Source of the DNA: Bacteroidales bacterium | Lineage (GTDB): Bacteria; Bacteroidota; Bacteroidia; Bacteroidales; FEN-979 | Length of the DNA: 64,000 nucleotides | Direction: 5' to 3' | NCBI GenBank assembly: GCA_023231065.1 | Contig: JALNWE010000006.1 | Span: forward strand, 1 to 64,000 | Part shown: one piece after another, positions 1-8,896 of the stretch | How positions within the stretch are numbered: the first letter of the stretch is position 1 | How the letters are laid out: each line of letters opens with the position of its first letter | Position numbers and translations under genes: made by a program | Notes under the pieces: generated by a model | What the model saw: the letters and a program-made list of their open reading frames with translations, nothing else | Database searches by the model: none | Told to the model about the DNA's origin: nothing

Positions 1-2
1 AT

Positions 3-78
3 TGGAGCGGTAAATGGGGATCGAACCCACGACCCTCAGCTTGGGAAGCTGATGCTCTACCATCTGAGCTACTACCGC
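3..78 (-). tRNA. tRNA-Gly (anticodon CCC)
   Basis: The reverse complement folds as a full cloverleaf of 76 nt. The acceptor stem GCGGUAG pairs with UUACCGC, the anticodon stem is CAGC/GCUG around the 7-nt loop UUCCCAA, and the T arm carries GUUCGAUC. The anticodon is CCC, which reads the glycine codon GGG. The discriminator is U, usual for bacterial tRNA-Gly, and the 3' CCA is encoded. It lies just downstream of the ABC-F gene on the same strand, with its own candidate -7 element about 12 bp upstream. Confidence 0.95.
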
Positions 79-89
79 ATTTCGGATTG

Positions 90-97
90 CAAATATA
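90..97 (-). promoter_or_regulatory. Candidate -7 promoter element for tRNA-Gly
   Basis: On the minus strand this reads TATATTTG, a match to the Bacteroidota -7 consensus TAnnTTTG. Initiation about 7 nt downstream would start the transcript a few bases before the mature tRNA 5' end. No good -33 TTTG lies 19 bp upstream, so the tRNA may also be cotranscribed with the upstream ABC-F gene. Confidence 0.5.
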
Positions 98-104
98 GTA
101 AAAA

Positions 105-1973
105 TTATTTCCTTTCACTCAACTCCATCCATCGATTTGTACGGGTATCTATTTCAGGCAGTATGGCTGCATATCGTTCCGAAAATTGTACCAACCGACC
201 AGGATCCAGTTGTCCCGATTGCAGCGCTGTCTCCAGCTCCGCTTTTTCAGTTTCCAGTCTTTCGATCTCTGCTTCCAGCGACTCCAACTCTTTTTTTTCC
301 TTGAAAGATAATTTGTTGGGATTAGCCGGCGTTGGTTTGGGCCTTTCCTGTGCCGGGACAACCATCCTGCGCCGTAACTGAGCTTGACGGTTTCTTTGAT
401 CGTTCCATGATTTGTACTGTGTATAATTACCCGGAAAATCTTTTATCATCCCCTCCCCCTCAAACACGAACAGATGATCAACGATCTTATCGAGAAAATA
501 ACGATCGTGGGTCACCACGAGGACACAGCCGTTGAAAGTGGCCAGGTATTCTTCCAACACATTGAGCGTAAGTATATCGAGATCATTTGTTGGTTCATCA
601 AGAATGAGAAAATTGGGACTGCGCATTAAAACAGTTACCAGGTATAACCTTCGTTTTTCACCACCGCTGAGCTTGTAAACCGGTTGCTGATGGGTTGGAT
701 AGGGAAACATGAAATAATTGAGAAACGCGGCTGATGAAAGGGTATCGCCATTGCCTAACTTAACAACTTCTGCAATTTCTTTCACAACGTCAATCACCAT
801 TGTTCCCTCATTGAAAATCAATCCCTGTTGCTTATAATACCCGAACTGGATGGTTTCACCAGTCTGTATATGCCCTTTTTGTGGCCTTAACCGTCCGGTT
901 ATTATATCCAGAAAAGTCGATTTCCCGGAGCCATTTTTCCCGACAATTCCAATTTTTTCATTCCTTTTGAAGGTATATGTGAAGCCTTTCAGAATGGGAA
1001 GGGAATCCCATTGGAATGTAACATCGTTAATCTCCAGGATTTTCTTCCCGACCCTGGCGCCTTCTATATTTATATTGATCCGTTCCTGGGTGATCTTATT
1101 AGCCGCCTTTTCCTTTAGATCATAAAAGCTATCGATCCGCGCTTTTGCTTTAGTGGTGCGGGCCTTTGGCATGCGCCGCATCCATTCCACCTCGGTTCGT
1201 AACAGGTTTTGTGCCCGTTCAACCTCTTTGTTTTGATTGGTGATGCGTTCTGCCTGCTTTTCAAGGAAATAAGAATAGTTTCCTTTATACCGGTATATGG
1301 CGGCATTCTCCATTTCTAGGATTTCATCGCATACCCTGTCTAAAAAATAACGGTCATGGGTTACCATAAGCAAAGTGATCCTTGTCTTTGACAAAAAATC
1401 CTCCAGCCATTCGATCATATCGACATCAAGATGATTGGTTGGTTCATCTAAAATCAGAAATTCCGGATCGGTAATTAATACTTTGGCCAATGCAACTCTT
1501 TTCCGTTGGCCTCCCGACAATTCCCTGATTGGCTGGTCCAAATCCGGTAACCTGAGTTGCGTCAGGATCTGCTTTACACGGATTTCATATTCCCATCCGT
1601 TAAGGGCATCCATCTCCGAAATGGCACGCTGAATGGCTTCTTTATCCTGACTTAAGATCACGTGTTCGTAATTCAGGATGGCCCGTTGAAAAATATTAGA
1701 ATGGGAATAAACCTCTTCAAAGACAGAATTTACTTCATTCAGCAAAGGATCCTGCATGAGATATCCGAAAGAATCCAGCGCAAAATGGGTCACTGTTCCT
1801 GAATCACAAGGTTCCAACCCTGCTATGATGTTGAGAAGGCTTGTCTTACCTGCACCATTTCTGGCGATCAGGGCTACTTTCTGCCCCCGGTTGATCATGA
1901 AAGAAATGTTTTCAAACAGGTTTTTCTCCCCATAGGATCTTGCCAGATTTTCAACTTGAAGAATGGAGGCCAT
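105..1973 (-). CDS. ABC-F family ATPase (Uup-like)
   Basis: Soluble protein of 622 aa with two ABC ATPase domains in one chain and no membrane segments, the ABC-F arrangement. ABC-F proteins act on ribosomes (translation factors, ribosome protection) or, for Uup, in DNA/ribosome maintenance. Visible motifs are Walker A RNGAGKTS near residue 38, signature LSGGQ near 152 followed by LILDEPTNHLD, a second Walker A GKNGSGKST near 345, a second signature LSGGEKRR near 434, and a C-terminal charged coiled coil from about 560 (LEAEIERLETEKAELE) as in Uup. The ATG at 1973 lies 20 bp from a TACCTTTG element. The exact ABC-F subfamily is an inference; Uup is favoured by the C-terminal coiled coil. Confidence 0.93.
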   Translation of the reverse strand: MASILQVENLARSYGEKNLFENISFMINRGQKVALIARNGAGKTSLLNIIAGLEPCDSGTVTHFALDSFGYLMQDPLLNEVNSVFEEVYSHSNIFQRAILNYEHVILSQDKEAIQRAISEMDALNGWEYEIRVKQILTQLRLPDLDQPIRELSGGQRKRVALAKVLITDPEFLILDEPTNHLDVDMIEWLEDFLSKTRITLLMVTHDRYFLDRVCDEILEMENAAIYRYKGNYSYFLEKQAERITNQNKEVERAQNLLRTEVEWMRRMPKARTTKAKARIDSFYDLKEKAANKITQERININIEGARVGKKILEINDVTFQWDSLPILKGFTYTFKRNEKIGIVGKNGSGKSTFLDIITGRLRPQKGHIQTGETIQFGYYKQQGLIFNEGTMVIDVVKEIAEVVKLGNGDTLSSAAFLNYFMFPYPTHQQPVYKLSGGEKRRLYLVTVLMRSPNFLILDEPTNDLDILTLNVLEEYLATFNGCVLVVTHDRYFLDKIVDHLFVFEGEGMIKDFPGNYTQYKSWNDQRNRQAQLRRRMVVPAQERPKPTPANPNKLSFKEKKELESLEAEIERLETEKAELETALQSGQLDPGRLVQFSERYAAILPEIDTRTNRWMELSERK

Positions 1974-1992
1974 GTTTATCTTGAATATACTG

Positions 1993-2000
1993 CAAAGGTA
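1993..2000 (-). promoter_or_regulatory. Candidate -7 element for the ABC-F gene
   Basis: TACCTTTG on the minus strand matches TAnnTTTG. The expected start of transcription is about 13 nt before the ATG at 1973, giving a very short leader. No convincing -33 box is visible. Confidence 0.55.
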
Positions 2001-2036
2001 GTCATATTAAAATCTCAATTCTTTGTTCGTTAATAT

Positions 2037-2633
2037 GTGAATTTTTATCTAATTTTACCAAAAAATCAGGTGTTGGCGCACAGGTATTTAGTCTTCCTGG
2101 GTTTCATTATTCCGGGTATAATTCTGGCTTTTCAGGTAATCCGGTTAAAAAGGCAAGGGCAAGATTTACTTGGGAAACCATCCATCGATAAATTCAATTT
2201 TTATACCGGAAAAATAACCCTTGGCATTTCCTGGATATTATTTCTTTATAAAGCAATTTACCCGGATTCCGGTTATATCGCAGTCCCTCCTGCCTTATCC
2301 TGGATAGCAGTTGGATTTCTATGGGCAGGTTCTGTCGTCATTTCGATTGCAATCATCGATTTAGGCAATGGTTTAAAGGTTGGCATTACAAATCGACCAT
2401 TACAACTGAAAACTAACGGGATATATCGTTTTAGCCGCAATCCGCTATACGTTGGCGCTTTTCTAATCAGCCTGGCTTCGGGTCTTTATTCTCCAGACCT
2501 GATGAACATTGCTTTCATCATTTATGGAATATGCATGCATCACCAGATCATCCTGGGTGAAGAACAATTTCTTTCCAACAGGTTTGGTGAGGAATGGGAA
2601 AGGTACAGAAAATCAGTAAGACGCTATCTATAA
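2037..2633 (+). CDS. Isoprenylcysteine carboxyl methyltransferase / PEMT-like membrane protein
   Basis: Membrane protein of 198 aa with about five hydrophobic segments. The C-terminal half carries the family hallmark GIYRFSRNPLYVGAFL and the terminal block EEQFLSNRFGEEWERYRK, which in ICMT/PEMT-type enzymes bind SAM and the lipid substrate at the membrane face. Bacterial members methylate lipids or other amphipathic substrates; the substrate here is unknown. The frame opens with GTG at 2037; no ATG is available before the first membrane segment, so GTG is the likely start. The following histidine kinase gene begins just after its stop, suggesting cotranscription. Confidence 0.8.
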   Translation: MNFYLILPKNQVLAHRYLVFLGFIIPGIILAFQVIRLKRQGQDLLGKPSIDKFNFYTGKITLGISWILFLYKAIYPDSGYIAVPPALSWIAVGFLWAGSVVISIAIIDLGNGLKVGITNRPLQLKTNGIYRFSRNPLYVGAFLISLASGLYSPDLMNIAFIIYGICMHHQIILGEEQFLSNRFGEEWERYRKSVRRYL

Positions 2634-2659
2634 ATAAATTAAATAAATATACTAAGTTA

Positions 2660-5530
2660 ATGGAACTCCAATCAGCTGAACTGATCAAAGCGATTAAAAC
2701 AATCGAACAACTCAAGGAATCTCTCAAACTCAGCGAGAAAAAACTTCATTCCCTCGATAATCAACAGAAGCAAATCTCTATCAGAATTTTAGACGCCATG
2801 CCCTTCGGCATCCTGATCACCAGAGAGGATCAAAAGATCATAATGATCAATGAAAAAGGTTTATCCATCTCAGGATATAACCGGTCTGCAGAGGTAAAAG
2901 GCAATCCGAGGGATATGCTGATTGCACAGCAGGAATCAAAGGATATTTCAGGTCTTGGATCCGATAACTTAGCCATCGGTAAAGAATATCTCTTACACCA
3001 TAAATCCGGAAATAAAATACCAGTGTTGCTGCATACTATCCCAATTCCTAACAATAATGAAAGATTAAATCTTGAAATTTTCATTGATATAACTGAGCAC
3101 AGGAAGGAGCAGGAAGATCTTTTTGAGATTAAACGCCGCTTTTCCACTTTACTTGACAACCTCCCGGGTATGGTTTACAGATGCCGGAATGACCGCCACT
3201 GGACCATGGAGTTCCTTAGTGATGGATGCCAGGAGCTGACAGGTTACCCAACTGACCACCTTGTTATGAACAAGATCCTTTCATATAACGATTTGATTGT
3301 CAATGATGATCGGGAGCGGATATGGGATGAGACCCAAGGAAAAATTTATTCAAACCAGACTTTTACCGTTGAATACCGGATCATCACTGCGGATAAAAAA
3401 ACCAAATGGGTATGGGAAAAAGCTAAAGGGATCTTCGACAATCATGGCAAGCCACTTTATGTTGAAGGATTTATTTCTGATATCACGGAACAAAAGCATG
3501 CAGAACTGGTTCAAAAAGTCCTTTTTAATATCTCAAAAAATTCATATATAGCCGCTTCCATTGACGATGTTTTTAGGTCGATCCATGAAAATTTAAAACA
3601 GATCATTGATGTTGAGAACTTTTTCATTGCGATCTACAATAAGAAGAACGATACGCTATCGCTACCTTATCAGGTTGATGCCCAGGATAACTTTACCGAA
3701 TTCCCTGCCGGTAAGACTTTGACCGGTTATGTTGTTAAAACCCGAAAGGCTTTATTAGCCACTGAGAATACGATCAAGGAGTTAGCGAGCGCCGGCCAGA
3801 TTGAAATGGTGGGAACTCCGGCAAAAGTCTGGCTTGGCGTTCCACTTATCGTTGATGATGAAGTGATTGGGGTCATTGTTGTGCAGAGTTACAGGGCCCA
3901 CGATCAATATACCTACCAGGAGCTTGAACTTCTTAAATTTATCGCTGACCAGATTGCGATAGTCATCTCCCGTAAAGAGGCGGAAGACTCTTTCCAAAAA
4001 GAAAAAGCGTACCTTGATCAACTTTTTGAGGGAAGCTCAGAAGCCATCATCATGATCGACTTGATGGGAAATGTGACTAAAATCAATTCAGAATTCTCCC
4101 GTTTGTTTGGTTACACTCCTCAGGAAATTATTGGAAAATCTATTGATCAGAATATCACTTCACCGGAGTTTTTTAATGAAGCATCCCGGATAACTTCGGG
4201 AATATCCACGTTGGAGGTAACCTCGACAGAAACAAAACGGAGACACAGAGATGGGCATCTGATCGATGTTTCGCTCCTGGTAACCCCTATTATCATCAAC
4301 GGGAAAACAGTAGGTGGCTACGGAATATACAGGGATATATCCGATAGAAAAAAAATTGAAATAAACCTGATTGCAGCTAAGGAAAAAGCGGAAGAATCGG
4401 ATAAGCTCAAATCGGCGTTTTTATCCAATATGTCACATGAGATCAGGACCCCGATGAATGCTATCTTAGGGTTTTCTACCCTTCTTTCTGATCCGGGGGT
4501 CTCAGAAGAGGAAAAAACTGAATTTGTTCATATTATCAGAGAAAGAGGAAATGATCTTTTACGGATTATTGACGACATTATCGATATTGCAAAAATTGAA
4601 TCGGGCCAGATCAAGATAGAGATCAAAGAGTGTGCAATTAACCAGTTGATGACCAATCTGATGGTCACGCTTAATGAAGTAAAACGTAAGACCGCAAAAA
4701 GCAATATCGTTTTAAACTGTCTTCCTGCCAATACCGACCGGGACTTTTCAATCCTCACCGACGGGAACCGTTTACGCCAGGTTATGACCAACCTTATTGA
4801 AAACGCCCTGAAATTCACCCATGAAGGATTTGTAGAATTTGGTTATACCTTAAAGAATATGGAGGATGCATCGTATATTGAATTTTTTGTAAGAGATTCC
4901 GGTATCGGGATCCCTCATGAAATGCATGAGATTATCTTTGAACGTTTCCGACAGGTGGATGATACCAATACCCGAAAATATGGCGGGACCGGACTCGGCC
5001 TCACTATCTCAAAAAACCTCATCAAACTTCTGGGAGGCGAGATAAAATTAGCCTCCGAAAAAAATAAAGGGACTACCTTTCATATATTATTGCCCTTAGA
5101 GATACCAGGAACTAAAATCACAGAGCCCCGGAAACCTTTAGCTCCTGTTACTTCAGCCAACGACTGGACAAAGAAAGTCATCCTTGTTGTGGAAGACGAA
5201 GATTCAAACTTTTTCCTTATGGATCGGATCCTGCGAAAGACAGGCGCCAGATTGATATGGGCCAAAAACGGGATGGATGCCATTGAATTATGTAAAACAC
5301 AACCCATTGATCTCATCCTGATGGATATCCGGATGCCAATCATGGATGGTTATGAGGCGACTCAGATCATTAAAAAGGATAAGCCAAATATCCCTATTAT
5401 CGCTCAAACAGCTTACGCCCTTAAGGGTGAAAGGGAAAAAAGCCTGGCAGCCGGATGTGATAATTATATTTCTAAACCCATTGATTCAAAAGAATTAATA
5501 GCCATTCTGCACAAGTACCTGGTTAATTAA
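2660..5530 (+). CDS. Hybrid sensor histidine kinase (PAS-PAS-GAF-PAS-HisKA-HATPase-REC)
   Basis: Soluble hybrid kinase of 956 aa, no membrane segment. Order from residue 1: coiled coil to about 45, PAS about 44-150, PAS_3-type about 157-277, GAF about 280-445, PAS about 450-575, HisKA with H593 in MSHEIRTP, HATPase about 694-812 with N box (RLRQVMTNLIENALKF) and GTGLGLTISK, then a receiver about 839-954 with phospho-acceptor D889 in LILMDIRMP. It lacks a DNA-binding output, so the signal should pass to a separate Hpt or response regulator; none is encoded nearby. The frame is open from an ATG at 2594, but that start overlaps the previous gene by 40 bp; the ATG at 2660 is preferred. The PAS/GAF ligands are unknown. 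Confidence 0.93.
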   Translation: MELQSAELIKAIKTIEQLKESLKLSEKKLHSLDNQQKQISIRILDAMPFGILITREDQKIIMINEKGLSISGYNRSAEVKGNPRDMLIAQQESKDISGLGSDNLAIGKEYLLHHKSGNKIPVLLHTIPIPNNNERLNLEIFIDITEHRKEQEDLFEIKRRFSTLLDNLPGMVYRCRNDRHWTMEFLSDGCQELTGYPTDHLVMNKILSYNDLIVNDDRERIWDETQGKIYSNQTFTVEYRIITADKKTKWVWEKAKGIFDNHGKPLYVEGFISDITEQKHAELVQKVLFNISKNSYIAASIDDVFRSIHENLKQIIDVENFFIAIYNKKNDTLSLPYQVDAQDNFTEFPAGKTLTGYVVKTRKALLATENTIKELASAGQIEMVGTPAKVWLGVPLIVDDEVIGVIVVQSYRAHDQYTYQELELLKFIADQIAIVISRKEAEDSFQKEKAYLDQLFEGSSEAIIMIDLMGNVTKINSEFSRLFGYTPQEIIGKSIDQNITSPEFFNEASRITSGISTLEVTSTETKRRHRDGHLIDVSLLVTPIIINGKTVGGYGIYRDISDRKKIEINLIAAKEKAEESDKLKSAFLSNMSHEIRTPMNAILGFSTLLSDPGVSEEEKTEFVHIIRERGNDLLRIIDDIIDIAKIESGQIKIEIKECAINQLMTNLMVTLNEVKRKTAKSNIVLNCLPANTDRDFSILTDGNRLRQVMTNLIENALKFTHEGFVEFGYTLKNMEDASYIEFFVRDSGIGIPHEMHEIIFERFRQVDDTNTRKYGGTGLGLTISKNLIKLLGGEIKLASEKNKGTTFHILLPLEIPGTKITEPRKPLAPVTSANDWTKKVILVVEDEDSNFFLMDRILRKTGARLIWAKNGMDAIELCKTQPIDLILMDIRMPIMDGYEATQIIKKDKPNIPIIAQTAYALKGEREKSLAAGCDNYISKPIDSKELIAILHKYLVN

Positions 5531-5535
5531 ATAAA

Positions 5536-5931
5536 ATGGAAAATATTTCGCAATCAAGATATAGCCTGACTGCCCGGAAGAGGAGTTTCGTATATGCCTG
5601 GAAAGGTATCATTTCGGTCATCCGAAATCAACCTAATTTTCAGATACAATTAGGAGTAACTGTAATTGTTCTAATCTGTGGATTCCTGGCTGGTCTGTCT
5701 GCCTTTGAATGGCTGGCAGTTATCATTATGATCGGAAGTGTCCTTTCAGCAGAAGTAATGAATTCAGCCCTTGAATATCTCGTTGATTTTGTGTCACCTG
5801 ATTATCATGAACTCGCAGGAAAAGTGAAAGACATTGCTGCAGGAGCTGTTCTGGTTACAGCCATCGCCGCAGTAATTGTCGGATTGATCATTTTTATTCC
5901 GAAACTTTATTTCCTTATTTTCGCCGGATAA
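5536..5931 (+). CDS. dgkA: Diacylglycerol kinase family protein (DgkA-like; possibly undecaprenol kinase)
   Basis: Small integral membrane kinase of 131 aa (E. coli DgkA is 122 aa). It has an N-terminal amphipathic stretch followed by three hydrophobic helices. The family motif is AEVMNSALEYLVDF followed by KVKDIAAGAVL, which holds the acidic and lysine residues of the active site at the membrane interface. Members phosphorylate diacylglycerol or, in many non-proteobacteria, undecaprenol, feeding the lipid carrier pool. The gene starts 5 bp after the kinase stop, so it is probably cotranscribed with it. The lipid specificity cannot be told from sequence. Confidence 0.9.
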   Translation: MENISQSRYSLTARKRSFVYAWKGIISVIRNQPNFQIQLGVTVIVLICGFLAGLSAFEWLAVIIMIGSVLSAEVMNSALEYLVDFVSPDYHELAGKVKDIAAGAVLVTAIAAVIVGLIIFIPKLYFLIFAG

Positions 5932-6003
5932 TGAATTAAGTAATAAACTCACTTGTATATAACACCCGAAAAGAATCATCGTTTTAAATTAAAATCCCTT
6001 GTT

Positions 6004-8091
6004 ATGAAAAAAGTAACTTACATCATAATACTGGCAATTTTGGCCGGATATTATGGTTGCAAACCAGCAGAAAAGAAAGCTGATGATGCCCCCATAATTG
6101 AGAAGAAATCGTTAGCGCTGGAGAGTGATATTATGACTCCTGAGATTTTGTGGAGTTTTGGAAGGCTCAGTGAAGCGGAAGTATCCCCGGACAAAAAAAA
6201 CATTTTGTATGGTGTTACTTATTATGACATCAAACAAAACAAAGGGAACCGGGAATTGTACAGCATCGGTGTTGACGGACAGAATGAGAAGCGGTTGACA
6301 AGTACAAAAGTCAGTGAATACCAGGCCATGTGGAGCCCTGATGGTAAAAAGATATTTTTCATGTCGGCCGAAAATGGCGCCATGCAGGTTTGGAAAATGA
6401 ACCCCGACGGCAGCGAACGTCAGCAAATAACCAACATCAAGAATGGGATCAATGGGTATAAGGTTTCCCCTGACATGAAGAAAATATTATATACTGCAGA
6501 TGTTTATCCCGAAAAACAGTTTAAAGACCTTTATGCTGATCTTCCACAGGCAACCGGGAAAATATTCAATGATCTGATGTACCGGCATTGGGACACCTGG
6601 GTCCAGGCTTACAGCCATATCTTTGTTGCTGACCTGAACGGGACCATCACCAAAGGAAAAGACCTGATGCCAGAAGAGCCTTGGGAAAGTCCATTGATGC
6701 CTTTTGGAGGAATGGAACAGATAAACTGGGGCCCCGACAGTAAAGTAATTGCCTATACCTGCCGGAAAAAGAAGGGAAAAGAATATGCTGTTTCCACTAA
6801 TTCCGATATTTATCTCTATAACCTGGAAAGCGGAAAGACGGTCAACATCACTGAAGGGATGATGGGTTATGACGTGGCGCCTACCTTTTCACCCGATGGT
6901 AAAAAAATTGCCTGGCAAAGCATGGAACGCGATGGGTACGAGTCCGATAAAAACCGTCTTTTCATCATGGACCTTAATTCAAAGATCAAGACTGACTTCA
7001 CAAAGAATTTTGATCAGAATGCTGAAAGCCTGGCATGGGCAGATGACAGTCGTTCAATTTATTTCATCAGCGACTGGCATGCAACCGATGAAATTTACCG
7101 GCTGGATCCCGCGGATGGGAAAATTATCAAAATCACCAATGGAATTCATAATTATACCGCAGTGGTCCCTGCTGGTGACCGGTTGATTGCAACAAGGGTC
7201 TCTATGTCAATGCCGGCGGAAATTTACGCTGTTGATCCACAGAATGGAACAGATAAACAGGTCACTACTACCAATAAAGATATCCTGGGCCAACTGACGT
7301 TTGGAAAAATTTCACAGAGATGGATTAAAACAACTGATAATAAAGAAATGCATGCCTGGATCATCTATCCGCCCCACTTTGATTCCACAAAAAAATATCC
7401 CACCCTGTTATACTGTGAGGGAGGGCCACAAAGCACCGTAAGCCAGTTCTGGTCCTACAGGTGGAATTTCCAGATGATGGCAGCTAATGGCTACATTGTT
7501 GTTGCGCCAAACCGCCGTGGGTTACCGGGATTTGGCCAGGAATGGAACGAGCAGATAAGCGGCGATTACGGAGGCCAGAACATGAAAGATTATCTCAGCG
7601 CCATTGATGCCGTTGCCAAAGAACCCTATGTTAACAAAGATAAACTGGGGTGTGTAGGAGCCAGCTATGGCGGATTCTCTGTTTATTGGTTAGCCGGGAA
7701 CCATCATAAAAGATTCAAGGCATTTATTGCTCATGATGGCATGTTTAACCTTGAATCTCAATATCTTGAAACAGAAGAAATGTGGTTTGTGAATTGGGAC
7801 CTGGGTGGCCCATTCTGGGATAAAAATAACAAAACAGCCCAGCGATCGTTTGCCAATTCACCACACCGGTTTGTTCAGAACTGGGATACGCCGATTTTGT
7901 GCATTCATGGGGAATTGGACTACCGGATTGTTGCCACACAGGGTATGCAAGCCTTTAATGCGGCGGTTTTACGCGGAATTCCGGCTGAACTCCTCTGCTT
8001 TCCGGATGAAAATCATTGGGTCCTAAAACCACAGAATGGGATTTTATGGCAGAGAACTTTTTTTAATTGGCTGGATAAATGGTTAAAATAA
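6004..8091 (+). CDS. S9 family peptidase, predicted lipoprotein (prolyl oligopeptidase type)
   Basis: Predicted cell-envelope serine peptidase of 695 aa. An N-terminal signal (MKKVTYIIILAILAGYYGC) ends in a candidate lipid-modified Cys19. Residues about 45-440 form a WD40-like beta-propeller with repeated SPDGKK blades. The C-terminal alpha/beta hydrolase carries the triad S554 (GASYGGFS), D639 (GELDYRI) and H671 (ENHWV). S9 enzymes cleave short peptides, often after proline or from acylated N-termini, and likely assist periplasmic peptide use. The frame opens upstream at 5953, but the ATG at 6004 gives the signal peptide and is preferred. It is expected to follow dgkA without a clear terminator in between. 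Confidence 0.9.
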   Translation: MKKVTYIIILAILAGYYGCKPAEKKADDAPIIEKKSLALESDIMTPEILWSFGRLSEAEVSPDKKNILYGVTYYDIKQNKGNRELYSIGVDGQNEKRLTSTKVSEYQAMWSPDGKKIFFMSAENGAMQVWKMNPDGSERQQITNIKNGINGYKVSPDMKKILYTADVYPEKQFKDLYADLPQATGKIFNDLMYRHWDTWVQAYSHIFVADLNGTITKGKDLMPEEPWESPLMPFGGMEQINWGPDSKVIAYTCRKKKGKEYAVSTNSDIYLYNLESGKTVNITEGMMGYDVAPTFSPDGKKIAWQSMERDGYESDKNRLFIMDLNSKIKTDFTKNFDQNAESLAWADDSRSIYFISDWHATDEIYRLDPADGKIIKITNGIHNYTAVVPAGDRLIATRVSMSMPAEIYAVDPQNGTDKQVTTTNKDILGQLTFGKISQRWIKTTDNKEMHAWIIYPPHFDSTKKYPTLLYCEGGPQSTVSQFWSYRWNFQMMAANGYIVVAPNRRGLPGFGQEWNEQISGDYGGQNMKDYLSAIDAVAKEPYVNKDKLGCVGASYGGFSVYWLAGNHHKRFKAFIAHDGMFNLESQYLETEEMWFVNWDLGGPFWDKNNKTAQRSFANSPHRFVQNWDTPILCIHGELDYRIVATQGMQAFNAAVLRGIPAELLCFPDENHWVLKPQNGILWQRTFFNWLDKWLK

Positions 8092-8110
8092 CCCAAATTC
8101 TGATCAAGAT

Positions 8111-8896
8111 TTGAATAAAGAATTATTGGAAAAAATCAAAAAGGCAGTTCAGATTCTGAAACATTCACGTTTCACAACTGCCTTCACCGGAGCAGGAATA
8201 TCAGTCGAAAGTGGTATTCCTCCTTTCCGGGGCAAAGACGGCATCTGGAACAAATATGATCCGGAAGCCCTTGATATCAGCTATTTTACTGAAAATCCAG
8301 AACATTCGTGGATGATCATCAAAGAGCTTTTTTACGATTATTACAATTCAGCCAAGCCCAATCCTGCGCACCTTGCCCTGGCACGGATGGAAAGAGAAGG
8401 ACTGCTGGGAAGGGTTATCACACAAAATATCGACAACCTTCACCAGGAAGCCGGGAGCCGGATGGTATTTGAGTTTCATGGGAATTTAACAAAATTGAAA
8501 TGTTTATCCTGCTTCAAGAAATATAATGTACCTGAAATCAGTTTGGATCACTTGCCGCCTACCTGTAGGGAATGCGGTGGTATACTCAAGCCCGATTTTG
8601 TGTTTTTTGGTGAATCAATTCCACAAGATGCCCTCATGGCCTCGTACGAAGCCGCCGGATTGTCGGATGTCTTTCTTATCATCGGTACTACGGGTGAAGT
8701 AATGCCTGCTAATCAAATCCCGCCATTGGCCAAACAAAACGGAGCAATTATTGTGGAAATCAATCCTGAACCATCGCATTATACCAACATGGTTACTGAC
8801 CTTTATTTACAGGGAAAAGCTTCTGAAATAATGAAAGAGATAGAAAAGGGATTATTTCCCGCGTCCCTGGATAATGATCAGTACCGTATAGATTAA
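8111..8896 (+). CDS. NAD-dependent protein deacylase, Sir2 family
   Basis: Sirtuin of 261 aa. It shows the NAD-binding motif FTGAGISVESGIPPFRG, the QNIDNLHQEAG motif, catalytic H123 in FEFHGN, and a zinc site C131-x2-C134-x17-C152-x2-C155. Sirtuins remove acyl groups from lysine using NAD+; class (deacetylase or desuccinylase) is not settled, as the CobB Tyr/Arg pair is not evident. The start is TTG at 8111: the frame is closed by a stop at 8084 and has no ATG or GTG before the NAD motif. The last 45 bp overlap the 3' end of the convergent glycosylphosphotransferase gene. Confidence 0.9.
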   Translation: MNKELLEKIKKAVQILKHSRFTTAFTGAGISVESGIPPFRGKDGIWNKYDPEALDISYFTENPEHSWMIIKELFYDYYNSAKPNPAHLALARMEREGLLGRVITQNIDNLHQEAGSRMVFEFHGNLTKLKCLSCFKKYNVPEISLDHLPPTCRECGGILKPDFVFFGESIPQDALMASYEAAGLSDVFLIIGTTGEVMPANQIPPLAKQNGAIIVEINPEPSHYTNMVTDLYLQGKASEIMKEIEKGLFPASLDNDQYRID

